64,000 nucleotides of DNA from Anadara kagoshimensis (Eukaryota > Mollusca > Bivalvia > Arcoida > Arcidae), in NCBI GenBank assembly GCA_021292105.1, contig CM037865.1, forward strand, positions 21,799,428-21,863,427. The letters are read 5' to 3'. The notes below the pieces were generated by a model, which was not told where the DNA came from, did not search any database, and saw only the letters and a program-made list of their open reading frames with translations. The first letter of the stretch is position 1. Each line of letters begins with the position of its first letter. This document shows, one piece after another, positions 51,586-63,447 of the stretch. The translations under genes and the position numbers were made by a program.

Positions 51586-52077
51586 TATTTTCAAAGTGAT
51601 AAAAAGACCATGTTTTACCATTGATAGAGGGACAAAAGTTCGAAGTTTCAGTGGTGACCGAATAAAGTGCTAAACTTTTCAGGAAATGTTTTCATTTATT
51701 TCAATTGTTAAAATATTTTTTTTTCTTCAGAGAACTATTACTTGACACTTTTATTTTAGTCATCTTTGTTTTTTTTTAATTATTAATGAACAACAATTTA
51801 TTTCATTATATATACATGTATATATATAATGTATTTACAAAAATGTCTTCAGAATAATTTTTATAGGTGTTGTATAATAGTAATAGTGAGGAATACATAA
51901 ATGTGTTAATTTATTTAAAAAGTTTTGTTTTCATTTTTCACAATGCAGAGTTATTTCAGTTTTCATTTTGCTATACTACATGTATAGCTATTTTTATATA
52001 CTAAATATATCTAGCTAGTATGCGAAAAAATTTTTGAGAAAAGCGTGGACTTTAGTTTCTCTTTAACAGTTACAGAA

Positions 52078-52343
52078 TCTGGCACCAGTTTACAATCATT
52101 CTTAACTAAGATTTTCTTTAACTTAAATCTAGCAAAGTTGAAATCTAATATTAATAATTATGCTATTTTTTAGATACTTGAAATTTAATGTGTAATTTTG
52201 AAGACCACTTCAGCTTATTTCATCCGTGTTTAGTTTGACAGAATTTTCTATTTTGAGTTCCACAAAAGATTTCAAAATCAGCCGAATTTAAGTTAAGGAC
52301 AATCTTAGTTCAGGAATGATTGTCAAATAAAACTGGGGCCTGA
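52078..52343. mobile_element. MITE-like inverted repeat, ~265 bp
   Basis: CTGGCACCAGTTTACAATCA at the left pairs with TGATTGTCAAATAAAACTGG-GCCTG at the right with several mismatches, and the arms continue inward (AACTAAGAT...TTTAACTTAAAT / inverted). It lies downstream of the bHLH gene. Confidence 0.6.
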
Positions 52344-53335
52344 AAATATAGATCTATTTTAAATTCCAAATGGAGTGAATCAATCAATCTCATGCTTAAG
52401 CTTTATTTTCTCTTTTACGAAGATTTTGAATTCCGAATGAAGTGGAATAGTCAAATGTGGTTTATGTCACAGTCAACATTAATATTCTTTCATTTACAGA
52501 GATGTGCAAAAAGTATTTGCTCACTTTATAAAATCCTTCTTTATTTCCTATAAACCCATATTTTAAAAAAATCTTAAAATTGATTTCTGGTCAATTTCAA
52601 TTAATTTTCACTATTAAAGGTACAATTGTTGATGTTTTTCTAAAAGAATTTAGAAAAGAAAATTTCGCTGTTTTTTATAAATAAACATTTGAAATTCAAC
52701 GGAAAGTTGTTAAAATTGAAATCTACTATATAACCATGCTTCACGTGGCAGTTAAACTTTTACCATGCTGTTGAACTTATGTTTTCTTGAATGTTATAAG
52801 ACAGGATATTATTAGAATTTTGGAAGAAACTAAAACTAATTTTGGATTTATCAGTGAAAACTTTATCAAAATTGCCTAAGAAACGAATTTGAAAGAATAT
52901 TTTACAAATAGTTTTATATAAAATTAAGAAGGATTTCACAAAGTGATCGATTTTTAAGCACATCTCTGCATGTCGAGGCGGTCTGTGATAATTTGGAGAA
53001 AACCGGAGTACCCGAGAGAAAAAACACAGATCTTCACTAATAAATTCCGAACGGAGTATTTTAAAATATTAATACGAATTAAAAAATAAATTCACAAATG
53101 AAAGATAAATAAAACGTCATTTTAGCCTAGGTTTATTTACATGTAAGAGAAATTAAATGTAGAAATATTTAAAAACCTTATTTAGACTTAAATAAATAAG
53201 ATATTTTCTTAAATGTCTTTAATATTATATTATTCAAAAAATTAAATATGTTAATTGGTATATTAATACTACGGAATGTTAATTAATTTCAAAGAAAGAA
53301 AAAATAGAAACGTGTTTTAGTATACTGTGAGCAGT
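52344..53335. other. AT-rich spacer
   Basis: No gene is supported. A fragment of the dispersed GGAGAAAACCGGAGTACCCG repeat is at about 52975-53035. Confidence 0.4.
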
Positions 53336-53968
53336 GTTACGCCACATAGCGGTGTTGCCGCATAAACGCGCCCAACACGTCTATGCGGGGAATTCCAACG
53401 CATAAAGAGGTCCGCCACGTTTATGCGGCGGCGTTCAACGCATAAAGATGTGTTGCTTGTATGCGGCGCAAGGCTGCCTTTTTGACGCATAACGATGGCT
53501 AATTTTAACGAGTTGGTATGAAATTTAAAAAGAGCTGATATCTCGACAAAAACGGCGGCGGTGATATAAATTATGACGACAGCGGCGATAATTGAGAATT
53601 TATGTTGTTGGTGTTGTTGATAATGGTAATAATAATAATACGAGGATGAGGATGGGGACAGGGACGATGAGAGCGCGACGACGATGACGACGGTGGCGAT
53701 TATGACTGTAATGTTGATGGTCGTTAAATTGTGATTTTGGCAGAATTTTGACTTTTGCTTTAATAATAATAATATAATGATGATCATCACGATGGTGATG
53801 GTGCTTTTGTGAAGGTGGTAATAATGATGGAGGTGTAAATGCAGGTGATGATTTATGCGGCGGAATGTAGCCTTTTTGCCGCATAAAAGCTTTCTCTTTA
53901 TGCGTTTAAATTCCCCGCATAGACGTGTTGGAACACGTTAATGCGGCAACACCGCTATGTGGCGTAAC
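53336..53968 (+). mobile_element. TIR element with CCGCATAAA subterminal repeats, copy A
   Basis: Both ends are GTTACGCCACATAGCGGTGT plus TGCCGCAT (28 bp TIR). Each end is followed by several TTTATGCG/CGCATAAA octamers in both orientations, as expected for transposase-binding subterminal repeats. Interior GAT/GAC-rich simple sequence. TGAGCAGT (left) and AGAGCATT (right) could be a degenerate 8 bp target duplication, suggesting hAT-like. No transposase. Confidence 0.8.
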
Positions 53969-53976
53969 AGAGCATT

Positions 53977-54182
53977 GTTACGCCACATAGCGGTGTTGCC
54001 GCATAAAACGCATTGACAATTTTATGCGGCAGAAAGGCTACATTCCGCCGCATAAAGAAAACATTTACTATCATCATCTACGCTTCCATCATTATTACCA
54101 CATTCACTAAAACACCACCACCATCACTATCATCGTGATGATATCGTCATCATTATATAATTAATAATAATAATTATTATTA

Positions 54183-54221
<39 letters not shown>

Positions 54222-54655
54222 AAGCAAAAGTCGAAATTCTGCCAAAATCACAATTTAACGACCATCAACATTACAGTCATCATCGCCACCGCCGTCGGCA
54301 CGACGACGGTAACATCGTCGTTGGGCTCATACCGTCTCCGTCATCATCCTCCACCTCCTCCTTACAATTACTATTACCAGTATCAACAAAAACTTAAGTT
54401 CTCAATTGTCACCGTCGTCGTCATCATTAAAGTCTCCACCAACGTTCTTTTAAGCTTTTTTTTTTAAATTCATACTGAGTCGTTAAAATTAGTCATCTTT
54501 ATGCGTCAAAAAGGCAGCCTTGCACCGCATATAAGCAACACATCTTTATGCGTTGAACGCCCCCGCATAAACGTGGCCAACCTCTTTATGCGTTGAAATT
54601 CCCCGCATAGACATGTCGGGCGCGTATATGCGGCAACACCGCTATGTGGCGTAAC
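53977..54655 (-). mobile_element. TIR element with CCGCATAAA subterminal repeats, copy B (inverted)
   Basis: Full-length inverted copy of 53336-53968: its right end reads, on the minus strand, like the left end of copy A through GCGGGGAATT, GCGTTCAACGCATAAAGATG and GGCTGCCTTTTTGACGCATA. Only 8 bp (AGAGCATT) separates the two; AGAGCATA follows on the right. The pair forms a 1.3 kb palindrome. Confidence 0.85.
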
Positions 54656-55990
54656 AGAGCATAAGTACGCCTTACATAAAGTCGTGTAAACTGGAAAAAT
54701 ATTCACACCAGTTAGATAGAAATATTTCAATATTACCTGAAAATTTTTAGACGAAAAATGAATAAATGAGTGTTTACCCTGAAAATTCTTATTCCCATTT
54801 GAAATATGCGTATCTATTTTATTCAACTTGGCATGTTATTTATATATCAAAATTAAAACATATATATGACGATAGGGAGCTTTCGTTTTATTAATAGATT
54901 TTGTATTTTCAACAGAATCTGAATACAGTCCTGGTGGTAAAAATTCAATTCAAGATTTTTTGTGCAATTCGAATTACCATTAGATTGAAAGAAACAAAAT
55001 ATATTTTGGAGGCTAAACGTGTCATGCATTACTTTTGAATTATATTTTCAAACACAAACATACCGGTCATGTCCAAAAGCAAAGTAAAAAAAATTGTGAA
55101 AACTGCCAAATTATATATATGATTTTTTCCATATACATGTATATAATAAAGTTAAACACGCGAATTATTTTAAGAAAATTCATGAGTGTCCACGACATAT
55201 ATAATAGCAGTAATTGTGTGATATATATACAATATGCATTACTCTATGTGTTTGCTTTTGGTTATAATAAATGAAATAAAATCAGTAAGGTCTGCTATAG
55301 CAATACCCTCCATATCAATGACAGCCTGTCCATTAAGACGACAGGCTGTTTTAAGGTCCCATTCGTATTTATATCAGATACATCTATTACAGACCACCTG
55401 TTTATAAAGCCAGTAGTTTCTGTTTTTTCTTTGGTGGTCTTTATATGCAGGGCCCTGACAAGGTTCTATCACTTATATCGTAGCGATCATTTAACCAAGG
55501 TGGAGGAACCGGGGTACCCTGATAAACCCCACTGACCTCCGGAAAGTAAACTAACAAACTTTCTTCACACTAGGGCTGCTATAGTGTGATTCGAACATAG
55601 GCGATTGGAGGCGCTGTGATCCGTCAAACCGGTGCTAAAGAACACCTGACCACGTTTGATATAATGCAATGATGACAACATTTTTAGGATTGCTCATGCA
55701 TATTGTTCTCAAACTTATTTCACTACTTACATTATTCAGTGAAATACGTTTTTTTTAAAACTGATTAACATGTACTAGACAATAGTAGGAGCAACCAAAT
55801 GATGGTCGCCACACCAAAAAAAAAAAAAAAAAAAAAACTTTCCCTACAAAATTAGTGTGTAATGAAAGCGAATCCAGTTCGAATAATGCAAAGCTCAGAG
55901 GATGAACTGGAGATATCCCACCAATAAAAAGCCAACAAACACACAATTTCAGAAATCTAAGACATAATTTGGTGGTTGACTCCCCTTTAA
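54656..55990. other. AT-rich spacer with repeat fragments
   Basis: No gene is supported. 55315-55345 is a short hairpin (GACAGCCTGTCCATTAAGACGACAGGCTGTT). 55370-55455 matches part of the 178 bp MITE. 55495-55640 is a fragment of the dispersed GGAGGAACCGGGGTACCC repeat. A run of about 21 A is at 55816-55837. Confidence 0.5.
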
Positions 55991-55994
55991 AAAA

Positions 55995-57620
55995 ACCTTG
56001 TAAGGTTTTACATAAGTGTGTATTGTAATAAGCTGATACATAAGTGCGTATTGTAATAAGCTGATACATAAAAGCGTATTGTAATAAGCTGATACATTAG
56101 AGCGTCTTGTAGTCACCTTTAACACAAATGCGCCCTGTAATAAGCTGATACCTAAGTGTGTCTTGTAATGCACCGTTACATAAGTGCGTATTGTAATAAG
56201 CTGATACATTAGAGCGTCTTGTAGTCACCTTTAACACAAATGCGCCCTGTAATAAGCTGATACCTAAGTGTGTCTTGTAATGCACCGTTACATAAGTGCG
56301 TATTGTAATAAGCTGATACATAAGTGCGTATTGTAATAAGCATATACATAAGTGCGTATTGTAATAAGCTGATACATAAGTGCGTATTGTAATAAGCATT
56401 ACATAAGTGCGTATTGTAATATCCTGATACACAAGTGCGTATTGTAATAAGCTGATACATTAGAGCGTCTTGTAGTCACCTTTAACACAAATGCGCCCTG
56501 TAATAAGCTGTTACCTAAGTGCGTCTTGTAATAAGCATATACATAAGTGCGTATTGTAATGAGCTGATACACAAGCGCGTATTGTAATAACATTACATAA
56601 GTGCCTATTGTAATGAGCTGATACACAAGTGCGAATTGTAATAAGCTGATACACAAGCGTATATTATAATAAGCATTACATAAGTGGGTCTTGTAATAAG
56701 CTGATACACAAGTGCGTATTGTAATAACCTGATACACAAGTGCGTATTGTAATAAGCTGATACATAAGAGCGTATTGTAATAAGCTGATACATTAGAGCG
56801 TCTTGTAGTCACCTTTAACACAAATGCGCCCTGTAATAAGCTGTTACCTAAGTGTGCCTTGTAATAAGCTGATACAGATGTGCCTCATACAATAAGATTA
56901 TACACGAGTGCGTCTTATAGTAAGCTCATATACAAGTACGTCTTGCAATGCACCGATGCATAAGTGCGTCTTTTAGTTAGCTTATACATAAGCGCGTCTA
57001 GTAGTAAACTTATACTCATGTGCGTCTTGTAATTAGCTGATACATAAATGCGTCTTGTAATAAGCTGATATATAAGCGCACCTAGAAGTAAGCTTTTACA
57101 CAAATGCGCCTTGTAGTAAGCTGATACTCAAATGTGCTTTGTGATAAGCTGATATACAAATGTGTTTGTAATTAGCTGATACACAAGTGCCTCTTGTAAT
57201 AAGCTTATATACAAGTTCGTCTTGTAATACGCCAATACACAAGTGTGTCTTTTAATAAGCTGATTCACAAGTGCGTCTGTTATAAGCTGATACGTCTTGT
57301 AGGTAGCTTATACATAAGCGCGTATCGTATTAAGTTTATACATAAGTGCGCCTTGTAGTAAGCCTATATATACAAAAGATGATTCATAAGTGCGTCTTGT
57401 AATAAGCTGATACACAAGTGCGTCCTTTAATAAGCTTATGCACAAGTGCGTCTTGTGGTAAGCTTATGCACAAGTGCGTCCTGTGGTAAGCTAATACACA
57501 AGTGCGTCTTGTAGTAAGTTTGTATTTAAATGCGTCTTATATTTAGCTTCTACACAAGTGCGTCATGTAGCTTATAAATACACAAGTGTGCTTTGTAGTA
57601 AGATTATATACACTAGGGTA
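55995..57620 (+). repeat. 28 bp minisatellite, more than 50 units
   Basis: Consensus AAGCTGATACATAAGTGCGT plus CTTGTAAT. Units at 56000-56850 are homogeneous and arranged in higher-order blocks that carry a variant CATTAGAGCGTCTTGTAGTC, ACCTTTAACACAAATGCGCC; units after 56870 are diverged. Because 28 is not a multiple of 3, the minus strand gives a repeating frame with a three-unit cycle; this is not a gene. Confidence 0.92.
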
Positions 57621-57892
57621 TTTTAAAAAATAATTGTCATGTGCTTCTTTTGAATGGATTATTTCATAAAAAATCAAAAGTAGTACGTCGCATTATTGTA
57701 AAACTGCAGCCTGGGAGTTTTGCATGTACAAATCCCTATACTTGTTTTAATAAATATAATTACAAGAAATATCTGACAGGAAATTTAAACTAACATGCTT
57801 TTAAATCAGTATTGTCAATTTACATTGATAAAAAACTCAAGAAATCAGTTCTGGAAGTGCCCTACTAATCAATATCTTGAACAAGGTTTTAC

Positions 57893-58258
57893 ATGCTGGG
57901 TACACGACCAATATTTCTGCTACCGAAGCTAATTTATCATCTCTCCCTCTGGCTGACCGAAACTAATTTATATGTTACAGTATTGGAGAGAAATGAATTA
58001 TCTGAACCAACCTGCCCTCCAATATGGACCATTGGACATGTCCATCCAGTTATTGTTCCAGAGGCTTTTGTTGTTTCTATCAAGAGGGCGTTTTATCCCA
58101 AGGCGTCAAGTAATACCGACTTTCAATATTCAAAAATAATAATTGATGCGGCTAAATTAACTCTGGTTGGTTGTGCAATGAATGGGACACCAAATGGGTT
58201 TCCTCCACCCATCGTTAAAGAAAGATGTCTTCCCAGCCTTTCACTTTCATATTATTAA
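57893..58258 (+). CDS. Hypothetical 121-residue ORF
   Basis: ATG at 57893 to TAA at 58258. The composition looks protein-like, unlike the surrounding AT-rich DNA: a hydrophobic N-terminus, then CPPIWTIGHVHPVIVPEAF and VGCAMNGTPNGFPPPIV. I recognise no family. It follows the minisatellite and precedes CT microsatellites. It could be an exon of a gene, a transposon protein fragment or an old integrated sequence. Confidence 0.3.
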   Translation: MLGTRPIFLLPKLIYHLSLWLTETNLYVTVLERNELSEPTCPPIWTIGHVHPVIVPEAFVVSIKRAFYPKASSNTDFQYSKIIIDAAKLTLVGCAMNGTPNGFPPPIVKERCLPSLSLSYY

Positions 58259-58318
58259 AATCGCTTTCTTTGAATTTTTTCTGCCTTTATTAATGCTATT
58301 CTCTATTATTGAACATGA

Positions 58319-58320
<2 letters not shown>

Positions 58321-58357
<37 letters not shown>
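58321..58357 (+). repeat. (CT)n microsatellite
   Basis: A CT run directly after the hypothetical ORF; a second, longer one is at 58520-58571. Both are followed by related 3' phrases. Confidence 0.9.
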
Positions 58358-58518
58358 AATGTAGGGTCATTTTTGTTTGTCAAATGTCCACACCTAACCT
58401 AACCCCTACTCTACTGCAATTTAGGGCATTTCAACTGGGGGTGCGAGTTTTGTCCCTACATCAACGTTGGTGTACCCACTTTGTCGGATATGGAGCTAAA
58501 ATTGACACATCAGATGGA

Positions 58519-58519
<1 letters not shown>

Positions 58520-58571
<52 letters not shown>
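58520..58571 (+). repeat. (CT)n microsatellite
   Basis: About 25 CT repeats, followed by TTTTTTCCTTCCGGCG, a phrase repeated at 58787. Confidence 0.9.
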
Positions 58572-58573
<2 letters not shown>

Positions 58574-58599
58574 GTTTTTTCCTTCCGGCGCACTGATGT

Positions 58600-60100
58600 C
58601 TGAGAAATATCAGAAATTGATTTCATTTTGAGAGAGGGAAAATGCTGACATTTGGCTGGTTGGTCGTTTATTGTTAGTTGACGTTTTTGGAGCGTATAAT
58701 ATGGAGTGATGTTCGTTTCTCACTGGCGATGTCTGTTTCACAGTGCCAGTCCATGAAATTTATTAGCTTAGTTAATACATGAATATTTTTTTCCTTCCGG
58801 CGATTTATGAAAACAATATGCAGAAACAAATGACAAAGTTAATTAAATTTAACCACACACATCCATAAATTGTCATGCCCTTAAAATAATTTTTTCTCTC
58901 AAAATTGCAACGAACTAATATGGAAATGGGTTTTATCTTGCATAATTGAGTTCTTAAATTATTTTTTTTTAATTTTCAACGTTAATTAAAATAGTTTTTT
59001 ATCTTTCTTCGTTCAGTTTCTAGTATTAGATTTAAAAATATCTACTTCGATTCGAGTTGCTTTTGGACAACCAATTAAAATCATTCAATGGACCAACAAA
59101 AGGGAGTCTAACAGAGAATTTGTATAAATGTACAAGTTGTGAGTTTGCTTTTTTGTAAAAAGTCAAATGGTTAGTAACATTTTTTAAAATTGAATTTTCT
59201 TTTCTAAATATAACAAAAAAGAATGCAAGAACGGTTTCATTTCAGTAACTGTATATACACCAACTTTTAAATGGAGTGGAGCTCGAGTTGAGTGGAGCAA
59301 TGGTGTTTTACGCCAGTTAGTTCTAGCATGGCGACAGAAACCCGAGTAAACATGGATTCGAACCAAGGAAGAGAATTATATATATAATTAGTCTCTACCA
59401 AAAATATATTAGAATATAAATATTTAAATGGAAGAGAAATTGTAACATTACAGAATATTTAATAAGCGGGTTTTTATATTTGGATCAGAAAGACAGCCCA
59501 GCTTATTTTTTATATCTTGCACGCTAAGAGAAGAGACAAATTTAGGAGGTACCCGGCAAATAAATTTAAATGAATATTTTACCGGTGTGCGGAAAGATCT
59601 AACAGAATTAAAAACTCACATTGAAAAGTATTTTTTAAAAGACCAACCCCAGTATCATACAAATTCCTTACAACTAAATAAGATTTTTCTTAACTTAAAT
59701 CTGGTTACATATGCAACAATTATTTTTTATTACAAATAAAAAATGCAAAGAACACAAGAACGTAGATGTTAAAAGCATATAGTGATTTTAGAATGCCATT
59801 ATGAAAACACGAATAACTTGATAAATACGATTTTATTTTTAGAATTGAAAAAAAATCCAGATATCTAATAAGCTCCAAGAGGTCTTCAAAATGACACCTT
59901 AAATTTCCGAATATCTTTTAAGCTAACACAATAAGATTCAAAACTTGCAAGATTAAATTTAAAAATAAGACCAAAAAATTCTAGCTGATTCATCTTCATA
60001 TCAAGTTTTAAAAAAAAAGGTATCGCGTAAAGCTAAATGGTTCGACTTAATTTTTCAGCTTCTAAACTATTGCTGAATTGGATTTGGAAATTATTTATTA
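58600..60100. other. AT-rich spacer
   Basis: No gene is supported. 59290-59350 is a fragment of the dispersed GAGCAATGGTGTTTTACGCC repeat. 59545-59630 (AGGAGGTACCCGGCAAATAAAT, TTTTACCGGTGTGCGGAAAG) is homologous to 61845-61930 across the satellite field. Confidence 0.45.
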
Positions 60101-60114
60101 ATTCATTTATAAAT

Positions 60115-60115
60115 T

Positions 60116-60170
<55 letters not shown>

Positions 60171-60172
60171 TA
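60115..60172 (+). repeat. (TTTA)n microsatellite
   Basis: About 14 pure TTTA units. Confidence 0.9.
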
Positions 60173-60234
60173 TAGAGATTTTTCTATTTTACTTTTTCAG
60201 TTTCTAAACTAATGAGTCACATAATGTTTAATAA

Positions 60235-60785
60235 AAAATATTCATTATACATTTTCATACATTTTATATTTTTATTCATTATTCAATTTTATTCATTATA
60301 CTTTTTTGGTTTATTATACATTTTTAATTCATAATATACTTTCATTTATTATACATGTATATTTATGTATTTTTATCACTATGCATTTTATTCGTTATCA
60401 TATTTATTCATTATACATTTCTATATATTAAAAATTTATTCATTACGGATTTTTGTTCGGTTAGCATTTTTATTCATTGTTTTCATTCATTATACATTTT
60501 TATTTACTATACATTTTTTCCATCATGCAATTTTATTAAATATACATTTTATTCATTATGCAATTTTATTCAATATGTTCATTATACATTTTCATTCATT
60601 ATACATTTTCATTATACATTGTACAATTAGTTTATTATACATTTCACTCGTTATCATTTTTTATATTTATATTATATCCACTATACATTATTACCACCAT
60701 ACAATTTTGTTCAATGTTTCAATGAATGATCATTCATATTATTCATTATACAATTTTCAATCATTAAAATTTTTATGCATTATAC
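60235..60785 (+). repeat. Degenerate ATTCATTATACATTTTT minisatellite
   Basis: Loose tandem repetition of TTCATTATACATTTTTA, period about 16-18 bp, continuing after the 26 bp array at 61200-61600. Low-complexity frames in it are not genes. Confidence 0.8.
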
Positions 60786-61200
60786 ATTTTACACATTTGT
60801 AGGCATTATACATTTTACACAATTGTAGGCATTATGCATTTTACACAATTGTAGGCATTATACATTTTACACAATTGTAGGCATTATGCATTTTACACAA
60901 TTGTAGGCATTATACATTTTACACAATTGTAGGCATTATGCATTTTACACAATTGTAGGCATTTTAAATTTTACACATTTGTAGGCATTATACATTTTAC
61001 ACAATTGTAGGCATTATGCATTTTACACAATTGTAGGCATTATACATTTTACACAATTGTAGGCATTATGCATTTTACACAATTGTAGGCATTATACATT
61101 TTACACAATTGTAGGCATTATGCATTTTACACAATTGTAGGCATTTTAAATTTTACACATTTGTAGGCATTATGCATTTTACACAATTGTACGGCATTTT
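60786..61200 (+). repeat. 26 bp minisatellite with three-level order
   Basis: Monomer CATTATACATTTTACACAAT plus TGTAGG. ATACA and ATGCA monomers alternate strictly, making a 52 bp dimer; after about three dimers a third variant (CATTTTAAATTTTACACATT) closes a roughly 180 bp block, and the block is repeated. It evolved out of the ATTCATTATACAT repeat that surrounds it. Confidence 0.9.
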
Positions 61201-61600
61201 ACATTTTAATTCATTAAAAATACTTGTCATTATACAATTTTGTTCATTATACTATTTTATTCATTATAAATTTTTATTCATTACACAAATTTGTTCATTA
61301 AACATTTTTATTAATTATGCATTTTTATTCACTATACATTTTTACAACCATACATTTTTGTTCTATACCGGTATACATTTTTATTAACTATACATTTATA
61401 TCCATATTACATTCTTATCATTATGCAATTTTCCTTCATTATACTTTTATTAATTATGCATTTTTATTCACTATACATTTTTACCACCATACATTTTTGC
61501 TCAATATACATTTTAATAATCATACATTTTGTTCATTATTCATTATACATTTTAATCATTATACAATTCATCATATACATTTTTGTTTATAATTACAACA
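61201..61600 (+). repeat. Degenerate ATTCATTATACATTTTT minisatellite, right part
   Basis: Continues the pattern of 60235-60785, with a local duplication at 61310-61360 and 61445-61495 (TTAATTATGCATTTTTATTC). Confidence 0.8.
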
Positions 61601-62740
61601 TGACATAATCATGGTGTTTTAGATTTACCTCCAGAATAGAACAAAAATGTCAAATTTTTGCGTTTCAAAAAGTAATCTTATTTCTCAAAAAATAATACTC
61701 TTGCATTAAATGAAACATTAAAAATATTAAATGACAGTGAAATAGTAAGATCGAATATCACAGGAGTGATAAATTCATACCGCATCGCCGGCGTGAAACA
61801 GCGGGGGTTGTCACATTGTACTCGATATGCTAAAGGAAGTGACAAAGTTAAGAGGTACTCGAGAAGTAAATTTGAATTGATAATTTACCGGTAGACGGAA
61901 AGATTTAACAAATTTGAAAACTTTAACTTTAAGACAAGTGTCCGGTTGTCCAAAGTTCTGTTAAATTACACATTACACCAGTGTTAATTTTACAGCACTA
62001 GAAGCATATTTTTTGCTTCACATTGCAATCAAAAACCTCTTTATTTATTCCACTTGTCAAATAAGTTCAGTATTTTAATGCCCCTATCGCTTCATTATTT
62101 TATCAAAGAAAACTTTCATATACATATCACCTGTTCCTTCACTTGCCTAAACTTCATTTGATATATTATTTCATCTCAAATGAATCTCATATTATTTGAA
62201 AAAGAGGGTCGCCATAGATACTGGTAAATAATATAAGCGGTGAAGGTGCTATGATCAGTAAACGCATGCTTTACACCACTCGGGCAACGAAGCTCTTGGA
62301 GACTGTTTTGTCACATTAAACCTAATAAAAGTACAAGTATTTGTTTTTCATTTGTAAAACGGCTATATTTTTTACTAATTTAACACCCTCCCTTTACCAG
62401 TTTGTTTACAACAAGTAATGGTACTCATTGTTAAAGTCATGCTGAGAGCGAGAGTGTGTTGTTTTTCCTTTCTTAATAATAGAGTACTTTGTTATGTTTT
62501 ATTATAATCTATAGAGAATACTTTGACTATTAGACATAATTCAGACAAAATTTAGAATTTTTTACACCTATGCAAGACCCATCTGACAAAGTGATTTTTT
62601 ACTTAGCGTTCTGATAATAAATTAACAGTTACTAATTTTGAAAATGCTGGATCCCTTGTCTAATCTATTGGACGCATATGAACAATTAATTTCTTTTATT
62701 TTTGCGGAAGACAAATTAATATAAGTGCAAAGGCACTTGG
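61601..62740. other. AT-rich spacer
   Basis: No gene is supported. The stretch 61845-61930 is the diverged partner of 59545-59630. Confidence 0.4.
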
Positions 62741-63205
62741 ATTTTACTCCCCAATGTTCCCGAGAGAAGCGCGCGCGGTGTTGCAGTTAAACTCTACTCC
62801 CTAATGTTCCTGAGAAAAAGAGCGCGCGTTGTTGCAGTTGGACTTTACTCCCTAACATTACCTAGAGAAAGCGGGCTCGTAGTTGCAATTAGATTTTACT
62901 CCCAATGCTCCCAATGACAAAACACACGCAATATTACAAATGAATCTTACTCCAAATTTTCCCCCATGGAGAAAGCGCATGCGACGTAACAATTGCATTT
63001 ATTCCCCCCTATATCCCCCGATCGAGAGAAAGCGCACGCGACGTTACATCTATTTGATTTTACTCCAAATGTTCCCGAAAGAAAGCGCGCGCAGTGTTGC
63101 AGTTGGATTTTACTCCCCCATGTTCCTGAGAAAATGCGGACGCGGTGCTGCAATTGGATTTTACTCCCCAATGTTCCCGAGAGAAAACGCGCGCGGTGTG
63201 GCACA
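62741..63205 (+). repeat. GCGCGC-bearing minisatellite, ~57 bp, eight units
   Basis: Unit GGATTTTACTCCCCAATGTT, CCCGAGAGAAAGCGCGCGCG, GTGTTGCAGTT. The units are moderately diverged. The purine-pyrimidine GCGCGCGCG core is an island of CpG in otherwise AT-rich DNA. The open frames on both strands reflect the near multiple-of-three period. Confidence 0.88.
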
Positions 63206-63447
63206 TAATGTTACCTCATTTTGTTTCCAAAATAGTCGCGATTCAGTTTGCAAAACCCATTTTTAGCACCCAAAGTCTTTAGAATAAAAGTTTACTTCAA
63301 AAAACAAAAAGGAACTTTTAAAAACAAAATATGAAATCATAATTCATGAAACTTGGATTTAAACAGGTGTGTCACCAAAATGCATAACAGATTGCTTTAT
63401 TATGGACAAAATAACCCTGATGACATTCGATAAAATTATAAACAGAC

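Noticed and set aside
53317-53884. Minus-strand frames of 94-157 codons in the palindrome
   Set aside because: They run through TIR and simple-repeat sequence, and the equivalent frames in the inverted copy are not conserved.
55949-57103. Repeated minus-strand frames of the type YQLITIRTYVSAYYNTHLC
   Set aside because: They follow the 28 bp minisatellite with a three-unit codon cycle; no start context, and they overlap in all three frames.
55995-57620. CRISPR-like regular array
   Set aside because: Units are contiguous with no unique spacers and the genome is eukaryotic; it is a minisatellite.
60355-61608. Phe/Ile/His-rich frames such as IHYTFLFTIHF
   Set aside because: Low-complexity translation of ATTCATTATACATTTTT repeats.
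62883-63266. Overlapping frames on both strands in the CpG-rich minisatellite
   Set aside because: Period close to a multiple of three keeps several frames open on both strands, a hallmark of tandem repeats and not of coding.
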